Of a stretch of DNA of 64,000 nucleotides, positions 40,978-49,432 are shown in pieces. Each line of letters begins with the position of its first letter. The first letter of the stretch is position 1. Made by a program: the position numbers and the translations under genes. The notes under the pieces are model-generated. The model saw only the letters and a list, made by a program, of their open reading frames with translations, was not told the origin of the DNA and searched no databases. This DNA is from JAUVPY01 sp034412795 (GTDB lineage Bacteria; Chloroflexota; Anaerolineae; 4572-78; NAK82): NCBI GenBank assembly GCA_034412795.1, contig DAOUMD010000132.1, forward strand, positions 34,126 to 98,125, written 5' to 3'.

Positions 40978-43416
40978 TCATTCAGGCGTAGTGCCTCGCC
41001 GCCCCAAACGTCGAGACAGTGCCCACAGCATAAGAAGTGGTCCTGTTAATGCAGCACCTACCTGGAACCCGATGCTCCCACGGCTCACCAGCGTTGCCGC
41101 CAGACGATCAGTAAAAGCCTCGTCGTGGACAAGGTAGGTCCATGTAGAGGAGGGGCCGCGCAGTCCCATCTGCTCTATGTCAAGTCCATCTGAGGTGATC
41201 TTCAGTGACGCAAACCTGTCTACCACCCGAGCATCTATGGAGCTAACAGCATGAATAAACGACTGTGCCACACCCTTCTGAAACTCTTCGAGAGGAGAAA
41301 GCCCCCCCAGCTCTACCAGATGGATGCTTTCCCGAATGTCTGTAACCGTCGCCAGATGCTCCGCCCAACACTCGTCGATGGCATGCAGAATCAGCCTCCT
41401 TCCGAGATCTTGTAGAGCTTCTTCTCCTAACAGACGACGCGCTCTCTCACGGGCATCGGGAACCCGCTCCATCAGCACGCTTGGGGAGACCATCTCACTC
41501 AGCACTTCGCGACGTCGCTTGCTGACGGTGCGGCGCTGCTGCTCGACGAAGTGGGAGTAACGCCACAGCGTATGCCGGATCTCGAAGTTCTGGCCCTCGA
41601 CCATGCGCTGCGCGCGTGCCACCGCGCGGTGTAGGGCCAGATTGTCTACCGGCTCCAGTTGGGCGACGGGGCGCCACCTCTTCGGTATTAGATCGTCGAT
41701 CCCATACCGCACCAGCAGATCGTCCTCCAGACTGACGAAGAAGCGGGAAGAACCCGGATCACCCTGCCGCCCGGCGCGTCCACGCAATTGATCGTCGATG
41801 CGGCGACTCTCGTGACGGTTCGTGCCAATAACATACAGGCCACCCAGCGCCGCTACCTGCTCGTACCCCTGACCCTCACTACCCCCCAACCGAATGTCAG
41901 TTCCCCTACCAGCCATATTGGTCGATATCGTGACGGCACCCAGGGCGCCGGCTTGGGCAATGATGCGCGCCTCCTGATCGTCTCGCTTGGCGTTGAGAAC
42001 ACTACATCCGATCCCGACCGCCCGCAGATCTGTGGCCAGTGCTTCGGACTCCTCCACGCTGACCGTCCCCACCAGGATGGGGCGTCCCGTGCGGTGGACC
42101 TTCTCGATCTCCGCCAGGAGCGCACGACGCTTGGCCTCTCGATGCGTAAAAACCAAGTCCGGGTGATCCCTGCGGATGCATAGCCGGTTGGGCGGAACTA
42201 CCAATACCTCGAGGCCATAGAATTCGAACAGCTCATCGGCGGCGGACTTGGCAGTGGCCGTCATGCCACACAAATGTGGATACTGGCGCAGGAAGTGTTG
42301 AAGAGTGATGGATCCCAGGACACATCCCTGCTCCGAGGGCCGCACACCTTCCTTGGCCTCGATGGCAGCCTGCAAGCCATCGGGCCAGTGGCGGTCCTCC
42401 ACCACACGCCCGGTGAAGTCGTCTACGATCTCCACCCGGTCGTGGCGGACGATGTAGTCCACATCGCGCCGCATCAGGGCCTCGGCGTGAAGGGCGAGAT
42501 TAAGCTCCGTCAGGGTCTGGAGGTTGGAGAGCGCATACAGATCTCCACCCCCGAGAAGCTCCTCCGCGCGGTCGACACCTTCCTCCGTCAGATAGACATT
42601 CCGTCCATACTCGTCGGCAGCATAGTGGACGCCGGGATTGAGTTGCTCAACGACGGTTCGCATCCGAGTCCCTTGGCCTTGCTGGAGAGCCATCGCCCCG
42701 GCGATGACCAGGGGTGAGCGAGCTTCATCGATGAGAATCGAATCTGCCTCGTCTACGACGGCGGCGTGGAAGGGGCGCTGCACCAAGTCGGCGACCTCGA
42801 AGGCCAGGCCATCGCGTAGGAAGTCAAAGCCCGCCTCCTTGGCCGTGAGGTAGGTTACATCCGCCTGGTACGCCTTCCATCGCCCACCCTGCCCCATGCC
42901 CCCCTGGATGAAGCTGACGGTCAACCCCAGAAAGCGATAAATGGGACCCATCCACTCGGCATCCCGGCGGGCCAGGTAGTCGTTGAAGGTGAGGACGTGC
43001 ACGCCCCGCCCGCCGAGCGCGCGAAGAACTACGGGTGCCACGGCCGCCAAGGTTTTGCCCTCACCCGTCGCCATCTGCGCGATCTTGCCTTCGTGCAGAC
43101 CCAACCCACCCATCACCTGCACGTCGAAGGGACGCAGCCCGATCTCGCACCGGGCCACCTCCCGCACGAGCGCAAAGACATCGACGAGCATATCATCCAA
43201 CGAAGCCCCGGTGCGAGCGCGCCCCATGAGAGTTTCCGCTTCCCCCCGCAACTGCGTTTGGCTGGCTCCCCGTAGCTGCGGTTCGAGCGCGTTCACGGCC
43301 TCAAGCTTGTCCTGGTAGCGCCTCAGCGCATGATCCCCATGGCCGTCGCTAAAGCGTCGCGTAAGCCGTTTTATCCCCACTTCTCCAGCCTTCTGTGCCT
43401 CACAGAATCCATTCAT
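40978..43416 (-). CDS. secA: Accessory SecA-like translocase ATPase with C-terminal membrane segment
   Basis: An 812-residue SecA-family motor. It shows Walker A MATGEGKTLA, DYLARRDAEWMG, the DEAD-like motif VVDEADSILIDEARSPL, preprotein-crosslinking region VDYIVRHDRVEIVDDFTGRV, ATAKSAADE, TNMAGRGTDIRLG and GRAGRQGDPGSSRFFVSLEDD. It is shorter than housekeeping SecA, lacks the C-terminal zinc (SEC-C) motif, and ends with a hydrophobic stretch (SIGFQVGAALTGPLLMLWALSRRLGRR). Start ATG 43416 is chosen because the SecA domain begins soon after; no good ribosome binding site is visible there. It is probably a SecA2-type accessory export motor. The adjacent hydrolase gene ends 90 nt upstream of this start codon on the same strand. 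Confidence 0.88.
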   Translation of the reverse strand: MNGFCEAQKAGEVGIKRLTRRFSDGHGDHALRRYQDKLEAVNALEPQLRGASQTQLRGEAETLMGRARTGASLDDMLVDVFALVREVARCEIGLRPFDVQVMGGLGLHEGKIAQMATGEGKTLAAVAPVVLRALGGRGVHVLTFNDYLARRDAEWMGPIYRFLGLTVSFIQGGMGQGGRWKAYQADVTYLTAKEAGFDFLRDGLAFEVADLVQRPFHAAVVDEADSILIDEARSPLVIAGAMALQQGQGTRMRTVVEQLNPGVHYAADEYGRNVYLTEEGVDRAEELLGGGDLYALSNLQTLTELNLALHAEALMRRDVDYIVRHDRVEIVDDFTGRVVEDRHWPDGLQAAIEAKEGVRPSEQGCVLGSITLQHFLRQYPHLCGMTATAKSAADELFEFYGLEVLVVPPNRLCIRRDHPDLVFTHREAKRRALLAEIEKVHRTGRPILVGTVSVEESEALATDLRAVGIGCSVLNAKRDDQEARIIAQAGALGAVTISTNMAGRGTDIRLGGSEGQGYEQVAALGGLYVIGTNRHESRRIDDQLRGRAGRQGDPGSSRFFVSLEDDLLVRYGIDDLIPKRWRPVAQLEPVDNLALHRAVARAQRMVEGQNFEIRHTLWRYSHFVEQQRRTVSKRRREVLSEMVSPSVLMERVPDARERARRLLGEEALQDLGRRLILHAIDECWAEHLATVTDIRESIHLVELGGLSPLEEFQKGVAQSFIHAVSSIDARVVDRFASLKITSDGLDIEQMGLRGPSSTWTYLVHDEAFTDRLAATLVSRGSIGFQVGAALTGPLLMLWALSRRLGRRGTTPE

Positions 43417-43506
43417 CACCGGGCTGCCGCACCGAGTCCGTGAATGAACTTCTGCCACACAACCGACAACCAGTGCGTATGAGCGCCGGTACACGAGCAA
43501 GGAAAC

Positions 43507-44526
43507 CTACTTGATCCCCCGCTCCACCAGCCAGTTATGAAGCACCTCCGCCGTCTCCCGGTAGTTGTGCTCCATCATCACGTTGTGCCGCGCTCCGTCC
43601 GCCACCACGTAGTCCGCTCCATAGTGCGCAGCAGAACGCCGTTCAGCGGATTCTAGCAGCAAGGGGTCATCCTCACCAGCTATCCACAGCATCGGTGTCT
43701 TGACACGCTCCGGGGGGTACCAGAATGGTGGATTATGCTGATACAGCACGATCACTGACTCCGGCCCCAACCTTGGTTGCAGCTCCTCCAGCGGAACCGC
43801 GGCTTGGGGGCCAACCAGAAACCGGGCAGCGCTGCCAGGTCCCTTCCGCTTCATTGGACTCGCATCCCAACTAAGCATCATCAATAACACGCCCACGGGA
43901 TCGAAGCAGATCAACCGGAACAGCCCGTCTTTGATCATACTGTGCGAAACCCAGGGCGCGACAAGCACGGCGGCCGGAAGATCATCAGCCACATACTTAA
44001 GGTACCACTGGACCAAAGCTCCTCCCATACTGTGGCCCATCAATATCGACCGTTGTGGCAGACGCGTAACTTCCGCTTTCAGAAAACTCAGATAGTAATC
44101 CAGCGTGCAGCAGGCAATAGGACATTGAGTGGAAGAACCGGCGTGACCCGGCAGGCTATGGGCGTGAGTTTCCCATCCCCACTCAGCGAAAAGCCCCTGC
44201 CACGACTCCCAGCACCAGGCACCGTGCCACATCCCGTGCTGCATGACTATCGGCGTATCGAAGCGCCGGTTCTTGGGAAGATAGACGATACGCTCTATAC
44301 CATCCTCAACCGTGTGAGACCTGAGGTAGACTTCGGTTTCCGTCGTTTCCGAAAATGTGCGCCCTTCCATCGCCCGGTTGACCTGGGTATCGAGCGTGCG
44401 CTTGGCATTTCTGTTGATGAGTTGCCAGATTGCCCAGGCTTGTTGAGTCAGAACGTATCCGGCTAGACCACTGAGACCTAAGCCAAGCCACAGCTTGCTA
44501 CCTCTTCGAATACATCGTCTACTCAT
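43507..44526 (-). CDS. Alpha/beta hydrolase, membrane-anchored
   Basis: A 339-residue alpha/beta hydrolase with an N-terminal hydrophobic segment (KLWLGLGLSGLAGYVLTQQAWAIW). It has oxyanion motif MQHGMWHGAWCWESW, nucleophile elbow MGHSMGG, Asp in GEDDPLLLE, and His in DGARHNVMMEHNY. The lipase/esterase type of HGMWHG resembles bacterial carboxylesterases and lysophospholipase-like enzymes. GGGGACG precedes ATG 44526. It is upstream of the SecA-like gene on the same strand and may belong to the same unit; a joint role in handling exported lipid-linked substrates is only a guess. Confidence 0.87.
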   Translation of the reverse strand: MSRRCIRRGSKLWLGLGLSGLAGYVLTQQAWAIWQLINRNAKRTLDTQVNRAMEGRTFSETTETEVYLRSHTVEDGIERIVYLPKNRRFDTPIVMQHGMWHGAWCWESWQGLFAEWGWETHAHSLPGHAGSSTQCPIACCTLDYYLSFLKAEVTRLPQRSILMGHSMGGALVQWYLKYVADDLPAAVLVAPWVSHSMIKDGLFRLICFDPVGVLLMMLSWDASPMKRKGPGSAARFLVGPQAAVPLEELQPRLGPESVIVLYQHNPPFWYPPERVKTPMLWIAGEDDPLLLESAERRSAAHYGADYVVADGARHNVMMEHNYRETAEVLHNWLVERGIK

Positions 44527-44683
44527 TGAACGTCCCCTGAGAATCTGATCTCATCGGGCTGAACGGCAAGGCCGGAGGCACAGCAACGCTAAGGAAGCGT
44601 CCAAGAATAACTCTCTGTTTTCAGGCTAAAATTCCGGGTAAAACCCTTAAAAATGCGCAAAGTTATTTTTGGACGCGGCCTAA

Positions 44684-45538
44684 CTACTGCTCGACCGACA
44701 AAAGTTCCATGTCGAAAGTGCTCCCCTGAACGTCGGCCGCGATCTTCACCAGGCCGGCGCCCTCGACGTACCAGTGCGAAAAGGAGAACGGTGCTTCCAT
44801 CTCGCTACCGGGGACGTTGAGCAGCGCCGTCCCCGTCGAGTCGATCCGCACCGCTTGGGGATAGGTGCCCGCAGGCACGACAACTTGCTCCACCGCGGCG
44901 ATTTGACTGTCCACGCTGATTTCGGCCTGCGATAGAATGCTGATGCCCAGAACTTTTGTCGTAACCTGCATGGTGTAGCCGGTTTCCCAGGAGGTGCCTA
45001 CCTCCCACTTCCCCGGGGGGGGCACAAGGGCGCCGCTATAGTCAAGGGTCTCAAACTCGAAACCGGGGATCTGGATAGGCAGGAAGGTGGCTATCTCGCT
45101 GGGTATCAGGCCTTCATCGGTGCACAGCCACAGCGACTCGGCCGTAGACCCCGGGAAGGCCTGATGCGAGGTGAAGGACTCGGCGCCGATGTCGTCGTAA
45201 GTCACCGAATAGGCCGTCGGCTCATCACCCCCCACCTGGGTCTGGTACTTCCAGACGGTGTCAGAGCGGACAGGGAAATAGGGATGCTGGCAGGCACCGG
45301 TGGCCTGGGAGATCACCCGGCGGGACGAGGGCGTACTGGTGGGTACCTCCGTCGGCGGCGGGGGCGTGTCCGTAGGCGGAACCGGTGTGGCCGTGGGCGG
45401 GATCGGTGTAGCCGTGGGGGTCGTCACAGATTTTGTAGGGGTTGCGGTTGGCTCCTCGACCACAACGGAGGTCACCCCACAGGCCAGTGCCAATGTCGTC
45501 AGTCCTATCAATAAAAACAACCAGAATCTTCGATTCAT
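44684..45538 (-). CDS. Lipoprotein with DUF3108-like beta domain
   Basis: A 284-residue lipoprotein with signal MNRRFWLFLLIGLTTLALAC (lipobox LALAC, Cys 20), a Thr/Pro spacer (TPTATPIPPTATPVPPTDTPPPPTE split by Val/Ile), then a beta-rich domain (HPYFPVRSDTVWKYQTQVGG, WEVGTSWETGY, VVVPAGTYPQAVRIDSTG, HWYVEGAGLVKI) resembling DUF3108/TapB-like periplasmic proteins. AAGGAG precedes ATG 45538. It is surface-anchored; the ligand is unknown. Confidence 0.85.
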   Translation of the reverse strand: MNRRFWLFLLIGLTTLALACGVTSVVVEEPTATPTKSVTTPTATPIPPTATPVPPTDTPPPPTEVPTSTPSSRRVISQATGACQHPYFPVRSDTVWKYQTQVGGDEPTAYSVTYDDIGAESFTSHQAFPGSTAESLWLCTDEGLIPSEIATFLPIQIPGFEFETLDYSGALVPPPGKWEVGTSWETGYTMQVTTKVLGISILSQAEISVDSQIAAVEQVVVPAGTYPQAVRIDSTGTALLNVPGSEMEAPFSFSHWYVEGAGLVKIAADVQGSTFDMELLSVEQ

Positions 45539-45603
45539 GTAAGCAGCTCCTTATCACGTCTGTTGGGTAACTATCTTGACAATGTCATGTTCGTTGATGA
45601 CGA

Positions 45604-45725
45604 GCCCTCACCCCCCGGCCCCCTCTCCCAACTTAGGGCGAGGGGGTGCCCAAAGCAGGTGGAGGGTGGGGGCGAAGGCTCATCATCACCCCCGGTCCCT
45701 CTCCCAACTTCAGGACAGGGGAAAA
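45604..45725. repeat. C-rich repeat CACCCCCGGYCCCTCTCCCAACT, two copies
   Basis: CACCCCCCGGCCCCCTCTCC (about 45609) and CACCCCCGGTCCCTCTCC (about 45697) are tandemly arranged about 85 bp apart, each followed by CAACTT and a complementary AGGG-rich stretch able to fold back. It is non-coding and overlaps the 3' end of the next gene. Confidence 0.55.
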
Positions 45726-46231
45726 CAGTTTTCACATAACCATTCGTCATCTTTTTGCCTACAGATACTCGGAGGTTGATTTGCATAAACGAAAGAGTAA
45801 CATCGGTCACAATTCATCATCTTATTCTTCTGCCTTATACAGGGAAAAAACAACCTAATCGCATTCTCTACTTGAGAAGTAACATAAATCGCGAAACCGT
45901 TACTGTAACGATCTGCTCGCCGGAATACCCGATACTCATTAAGCGGCGGATGCAAATTCCAAACGCCTATGTTAACATTGACATCAAGACAGCCATAAGA
46001 CCAGTTCCAATAAAAGTAGAATTCTTCATAGTCAGGGTCAAACGCCAATTTTAATACATCGGCCTGTGGGTTCTCCTTTAAGAGTCGCATCGTTTGCATA
46101 ACAGAAGCGAGATGTGATAGCCGCCTAAGCCACTCAAACACCTCGTCCTTTTCTCGACGCAGAAACCAGGTCTCATCATCCGAAAACCCTTCCACTTGCG
46201 AGAACAACTGATAAATGCTAGCTCCTCTCAT
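45710..46231 (-). CDS. Hypothetical protein with C-terminal CxxC zinc-binding tail
   Basis: A 173-residue protein. Residues 1-135 are soluble with many aromatic residues (YEEFYFYWNWSYGCLDVNVNIGVWNLHPPL). The C-terminal 37 residues contain NCDRC...ICRQKDDEWLCENC, two CxxC pairs that probably bind one zinc in a rubredoxin-like knuckle. CGAGGAGAG precedes ATG 46231. There is no recognisable family. It may be a regulator or a protein-interaction module. Confidence 0.7.
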   Translation of the reverse strand: MRGASIYQLFSQVEGFSDDETWFLRREKDEVFEWLRRLSHLASVMQTMRLLKENPQADVLKLAFDPDYEEFYFYWNWSYGCLDVNVNIGVWNLHPPLNEYRVFRRADRYSNGFAIYVTSQVENAIRLFFPCIRQKNKMMNCDRCYSFVYANQPPSICRQKDDEWLCENCFPLS

Positions 46232-46319
46232 CTCTTCTCTCCTCGCTTAGACACATTCCAAACACCGGCAATAACACCGCCAATTGCCGTACGCTTGGGA
46301 TGCCCAACGATTTAAGGAT

Positions 46320-46523
46320 TAGCGTGGCGCGGCGGAGGCGTGGAGACCTGAGACGATTTTAGCAGAAGCGGCCCATATTTGGAAATCTCAAGGCGCTGTC
46401 CAGCCTCGACGCAGAGCGCTGGCAGGCTAAGCGGAGAGCTGTTCTTGTCGCGCCGGATGGCGGCGGGTGGATTTGCCCCACCGAACAGGTAAGTGTTAAT
46501 TCTCAAAACATGGACGGCAACAG
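46320..46523 (+). pseudogene. Possible decayed protein fragment
   Basis: Plus-strand reading gives RPETILAEAAHIWKSQG in one frame and, after a shift near 46393, LSSLDAERWQAKRRAVLV followed by APDGGGWICPTEQV in another. Each part has protein-like composition, but no start codon or ribosome binding site exists. Unidentified. The region 46232-46523 otherwise holds no supported gene. Confidence 0.3.
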
Positions 46524-46552
46524 TTGACATTTGGGGAGAGCTGACATATAAT
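46524..46552 (+). promoter_or_regulatory. Consensus sigma-70 promoter of the RHH gene
   Basis: TTGACA (46524-46529), a 17-nt spacer, then TATAAT (46547-46552): a perfect consensus match, 46 nt before ATG 46598. Confidence 0.75.
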
Positions 46553-46558
46553 CTCCAA

Positions 46559-46584
46559 TGTTACTAAAGGTCACTAATAGTAAC
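46559..46584 (+). promoter_or_regulatory. Tandem operator GTTACTAA / GTCACTAA
   Basis: GTTACTAAAG and GTCACTAATAG follow each other with a 10-bp period and are then closed by AGTAAC, the inverse of GTTACT. This covers the expected transcription start of the consensus promoter. Such spaced half-sites fit autorepression by the ribbon-helix-helix protein encoded downstream. Confidence 0.55.
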
Positions 46585-46597
46585 GAAACGGTCCGTA

Positions 46598-46990
46598 ATG
46601 ACACAAAAACACGATATGACAACCCCTAAAATGACCCGAGTTACTGTGCGGGTGCCCAAGACGACGCTGGATCAAATCAACGATTGGGTAGACACCTTAG
46701 GCGTACGACGCTCACATTTCTTGGGCATCGCACTCGTGGCTGGTGTGCGCTCTTTGATGCGGGCCAGCGCTTTGGAGATGTCTTTGTCATCTGCGGGCTC
46801 CTTGCAATCAGATGCCGATTCGCCCGTCAAAGAGCCAGCACAGCAACCCGCAAAATCAGATTCGATAGACTCTGATGGGCTTAACCACGTGGTGAAGGCG
46901 CTCAAGGCTGAGGTCGCGAGTTTACAGGCCGAGGTCACGGATTTGAGGGATCAGTTGCATACACAACAGGATGGCAAAAAGCGTTCATAA
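46598..46990 (+). CDS. Ribbon-helix-helix-like regulator with coiled-coil tail
   Basis: A 130-residue protein. Residues 12-55 (MTRVTVRVPKTTLDQINDWVDTLGVRRSHFLGIALVAGVRSL) fit the CopG/Arc-type fold: a beta strand with alternating Thr/Arg, then two helices. A Ser/Ala/Pro-rich linker is followed by a coiled coil (LNHVVKALKAEVASLQAEVTDLRDQLHTQ, about 95-123) for oligomerisation. ATG codons at 46598, 46616 and 46631 are all possible starts. Its promoter is a perfect consensus overlapped by tandem sites, so it probably represses itself. A 21-codon Lys-rich frame follows 55 nt downstream and may be its co-transcribed partner. Confidence 0.75.
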   Translation: MTQKHDMTTPKMTRVTVRVPKTTLDQINDWVDTLGVRRSHFLGIALVAGVRSLMRASALEMSLSSAGSLQSDADSPVKEPAQQPAKSDSIDSDGLNHVVKALKAEVASLQAEVTDLRDQLHTQQDGKKRS

Positions 46991-47045
46991 GAAGGCAGGT
47001 TCAGTTTGGGTCTGTGTGGACAAATCTTTAAGAAAGGAGCGTCCG

Positions 47046-47111
47046 ATGGCCAAGAAAGCAAAGGGCAAAAATAAGGATAAGGACAAGAAGAAGAACAAGA
47101 AGAAAAAATAA
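47046..47111 (+). CDS. 21-residue lysine-rich peptide
   Basis: ATG 47046 to TAA 47111, with AAAGGAGCGTCCG upstream, an excellent ribosome binding site at ideal spacing. The peptide begins MAKKAKGKNKDKDKK and has 13 Lys in 21 residues, plus Asp and Asn. It is far too short for a normal gene call, but the strong translation signal and position 55 nt after the ribbon-helix-helix gene favour real expression. The polybasic peptide would bind nucleic acid or act as a counter-ion or toxin-like peptide (inference). It could also be a decayed ribosomal-type tail. Confidence 0.5.
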   Translation: MAKKAKGKNKDKDKKKNKKKK

Positions 47112-47272
47112 CTTCTCATCTTGTCAATTACGGCCAGATGTGCCAGCGACGATTACGTTGTTGGCACATTTGGCTTTAGAGCGTGTTTGGCCTCAACGCA
47201 ATCGCTTCTGGGACTCAAAACAGGAAGCTCCCACACAATGTATAGGTCATATTGGGCTCATCCGGAATCAAA

Positions 47273-47300
47273 AAGGCTCCCGCACATTGTGGGGGGCCTT
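47273..47300 (+). terminator. Terminator-like hairpin
   Basis: AAGGCTCCC and GGGGGCCTT form a 9-bp stem (one G.U) with a 10-nt loop, followed by CTTAGG. It lies downstream of the Lys-rich peptide. Together with TTGGGCTCATCCGGAATCAA to its left it is a copy of the segment at 48465-48516. It can also serve the convergent membrane protein gene. Confidence 0.5.
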
Positions 47301-47361
47301 CTTAGGGTTGGGGGATGGATAGATACCAGAACAGGGCGCTCGGTTGTTATGATCTGATATT

Positions 47362-48126
47362 TTAGCCCGCGAAGACATAGCTTCTCAATAGAATGACAAT
47401 TAGCCCAACCCAAAATAAGAGCAACAGTATGAGGAGTGAAACTATCCGGCCTCTCAACCACACTGGCTGGCGACGCAGGTTCGTTGTTATCTGCCCCACC
47501 GGTGGCGCATAGGTGCTCATTGCCTCGATGTCTGAGGTGAACTGGGCTATCTCGAGCGGCTTGCCGATTAACCTACCAGCCTTGGCGAACCGAGTCAGCC
47601 ATTCATCTGGCAGTGCGTCTGGCTTCCCCCTGATTCCGTGCAGATGGACCTCATTCCCATCCACCAGCCTCAATCGAGCCATCCACCAACCGTATTCAGG
47701 GTCAGTGTCTACCTCGCCACCCGTGTATGTCGCCTGCCAGTGTATGCGAATCGACGTCACGTTTGCACAAGCATACGGACGACGAAATACTTCCTGACCA
47801 AAGAAACGCTCCGCCAATACGATTTCATCTTTAAGAGTATTGTAGCCAAGTACGCGGTCATTATTCGCATCTAGAAGGCCCACCACCCCGACAGCAAGCA
47901 ATGCAAACCCTGACACACACGCCAGGAGCAAGAAGTATGGGGGAGGCAACGTTACCGGCTTGGACAGTCTGCCTGCTGTGACCACCAGAACCAAGATAGT
48001 GAGACCCAATATCACCATCAGCGGTATGACTGCTAACAGGGCGAGCACCAGACCACCCCTGCAACTCCCGCTTCGGGGTACAATGACCAGTTTGGACTCG
48101 TGTGAGTGAACCGAGTTGTTCGTCAT
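47362..48126 (-). CDS. Membrane protein with central PH-like soluble domain
   Basis: A 254-residue protein with two N-terminal TM segments (GGLVLALLAVIPLMVILGLTILVLVV and PPYFLLLACVSGFALLAVGVVGLL), a soluble domain of about 120 residues (YNTLKDEIVLAERFFGQEVFRRPYACANVTSIRIHWQAT...VHLHGIRGKPDALPDEWLTRFAKAGRLIGKPLEI), and a C-terminal TM (IVSLLILLLLFWVGLIVILL). The layout resembles DUF3592/PH-like membrane proteins. ATG 48126 is chosen because the open frame upstream (to GTG 48249) runs through a repeat region. The function is unknown. Confidence 0.72.
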   Translation of the reverse strand: MTNNSVHSHESKLVIVPRSGSCRGGLVLALLAVIPLMVILGLTILVLVVTAGRLSKPVTLPPPYFLLLACVSGFALLAVGVVGLLDANNDRVLGYNTLKDEIVLAERFFGQEVFRRPYACANVTSIRIHWQATYTGGEVDTDPEYGWWMARLRLVDGNEVHLHGIRGKPDALPDEWLTRFAKAGRLIGKPLEIAQFTSDIEAMSTYAPPVGQITTNLRRQPVWLRGRIVSLLILLLLFWVGLIVILLRSYVFAG

Positions 48127-48256
48127 TGATGTGTGTTTTCCACGTGACGACCCGACGATCAGTTCAGTAGGTTGAGTCGGGGCGACGAGACCCAACGCCC
48201 TGCGCCAAGTGCCGAAGCCTTTGGTATTCACGAACATGCTGGGTTTCACGCTCGTT

Positions 48257-48300
48257 CAACCCAGCCTACGTGACTTGGCATCCACGAGTAGGCTGGGTTG
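48257..48300. repeat. Palindrome CAACCCAGCCTAC
   Basis: Perfect 13-bp arms (48257-48269 and 48288-48300) with an 18-nt loop. A third copy of CAACCCAGCCCC follows at about 48310. It is a short palindromic repeat upstream of the membrane protein gene. Confidence 0.6.
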
Positions 48301-48480
48301 AGCATAGCCTCAACCCAGCCCCACTTGGCTCTTACCGTTTCAGTCTAATTGCAGTGCTCATCAAAGTATATCACGTTTCTTTATGAAAATTCACGGGAAG
48401 GATGTACCAGCCCTGATGGGGTTTCGGACACAGACTACTGCGGCCGGCTGGTTCGTCAGCTTGGGCTCATCTGGAACAAA

Positions 48481-48514
48481 AAGGCTCCAGCTCCAACCCG
48501 TTGTGGGGAGCCTT
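48481..48514 (+). terminator. Terminator-like hairpin, second copy
   Basis: AAGGCTCC and GGAGCCTT form an 8-bp stem followed by CTTAGC. Together with GGGCTCATCTGGAACAAA to its left it duplicates 47254-47300. Confidence 0.45.
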
Positions 48515-48690
48515 CTTAGCGTAAGTCTTGCGCAACCAGAGGCAGAATCGCTTGTTGGCTGAAGATTTCGTCACTTGCCTTGGCGCTGGCTGCCGGATTA
48601 TCTGCCCGGTAGAGCAATTGGCAGAGCCTGTAACTCACCTTGGGTGCCGCTTCTGTGCCAAAGTTGTGCTCTTTGTATCTACGAGAGTGG

Positions 48691-48846
48691 ATGGAAGTGC
48701 TGGCACAACTTATGGAACAGGGAAACGCCTTGCGTTTTGACACCGCTGACCACCTACTGGCCTATTTTCAGCGCCATCTACATGGCAATACGGCCTACCA
48801 AGCGTTTCTGTCGTCACCTCCAAATGATGATTTTCGGAGCATTTGA
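48691..48846 (+). pseudogene. Possible remnant: 51-codon acidic/aromatic frame
   Basis: From ATG 48691 the frame reads MEVLAQLMEQGNALRFDTADHLLAYFQRHLHGNTAYQAFL and ends DDFRSI at 48846. The composition is protein-like, and the frame is open upstream to about 48640. GAGAGTGG stands directly before the ATG, which is too close for a normal ribosome binding site. It is either a very small gene or the 3' end of a decayed one. The rest of 48127-48902 holds only repeats and hairpins. Confidence 0.3.
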
Positions 48847-48902
48847 GCGATTCACTGTCTAGTTGCGCAAGAGTTACGTTAGTGAAAACCTATCCTATCA
48901 AT

Positions 48903-48966
48903 TTGCCCCTAACCCTCGTGTGTGTTTTAATGATACATAGATACCTACGTACACAGGTACCAAAAC
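48903..48966 (+). promoter_or_regulatory. Promoter plus GTACACAGrTACC operator, copy 1
   Basis: TTGCCC (48903-48908), a 17-nt spacer, TTTAAT (48926-48931), then GATACATAGATACC...GTACACAGGTACCAAAA (48932-48965). The whole arrangement is shared with 52632-52694. It stands about 180 nt upstream of the small regulator and MFS genes. Confidence 0.6.
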
Positions 48967-49144
48967 ATCATGGTAAGCGTTCAGAGGATTACTCAGAGAC
49001 CCGGTTTCTTGTGCCTACTGCAAGCAAGGGTGCATTGGCCGATAAGAGCTTTCTGGATCAAATGGCGCTCTGCATTGAAAAAACCGGGTTTCTTTGCCTC
49101 CAACTGAACGTTTGCACATCAAGAATGATCAGGGAGGCAGAACA

Positions 49145-49432
49145 ATGAATCCATCAAATCAAGGCTCACATCCCAAAAAAATCAAGGTTGAACGCGTTCA
49201 GACCGGGATGCGCATCGAAAAAAGGATGCTGAAAGTGCTCAAGGCCCTGGCGGAATACCTCGATATCTCGTTGGGTGACCTGATCGAAGGCATAGTCTTA
49301 CACGCCTTCGAGGGCAAGTCCGCGTTTAACCAGGAGCTTCTACAGCGCATAGAGACGCTAAAACAGGTCTACAACATGGACTACGACGCTAGTGCGAGCC
49401 ATCACCTTTTTGAAGAGGAGATTCAAACATAA
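49145..49432 (+). CDS. Small DNA-binding regulator (Arc/RHH-like)
   Basis: A 95-residue protein with GGGAGG 7 nt before ATG 49145. Residues 11-55 (KIKVERVQTGMRIEKRMLKVLKALAEYLDISLGDLIEGIVLHAFEG) have the strand-helix-helix pattern of Arc/CopG-type regulators, followed by an acidic helical tail (FNQELLQRIETLKQVYNMDYDASASHHLFEEE). Its stop codon overlaps the ATG of the MFS gene (TAATG), implying translational coupling. It is a probable local regulator of the exporter through the GTACACAGATACC sites upstream of both MFS units. Confidence 0.72.
   Translation: MNPSNQGSHPKKIKVERVQTGMRIEKRMLKVLKALAEYLDISLGDLIEGIVLHAFEGKSAFNQELLQRIETLKQVYNMDYDASASHHLFEEEIQT

Noticed and set aside
48610..48680. tRNA-like stretch GGTAGAGCAATTGGCAGAGCCTGTAACTC
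   Set aside because: It resembles a D-arm, but there is no T-arm consensus, no acceptor stem pairing and no anticodon stem; at best a decayed tRNA fragment.
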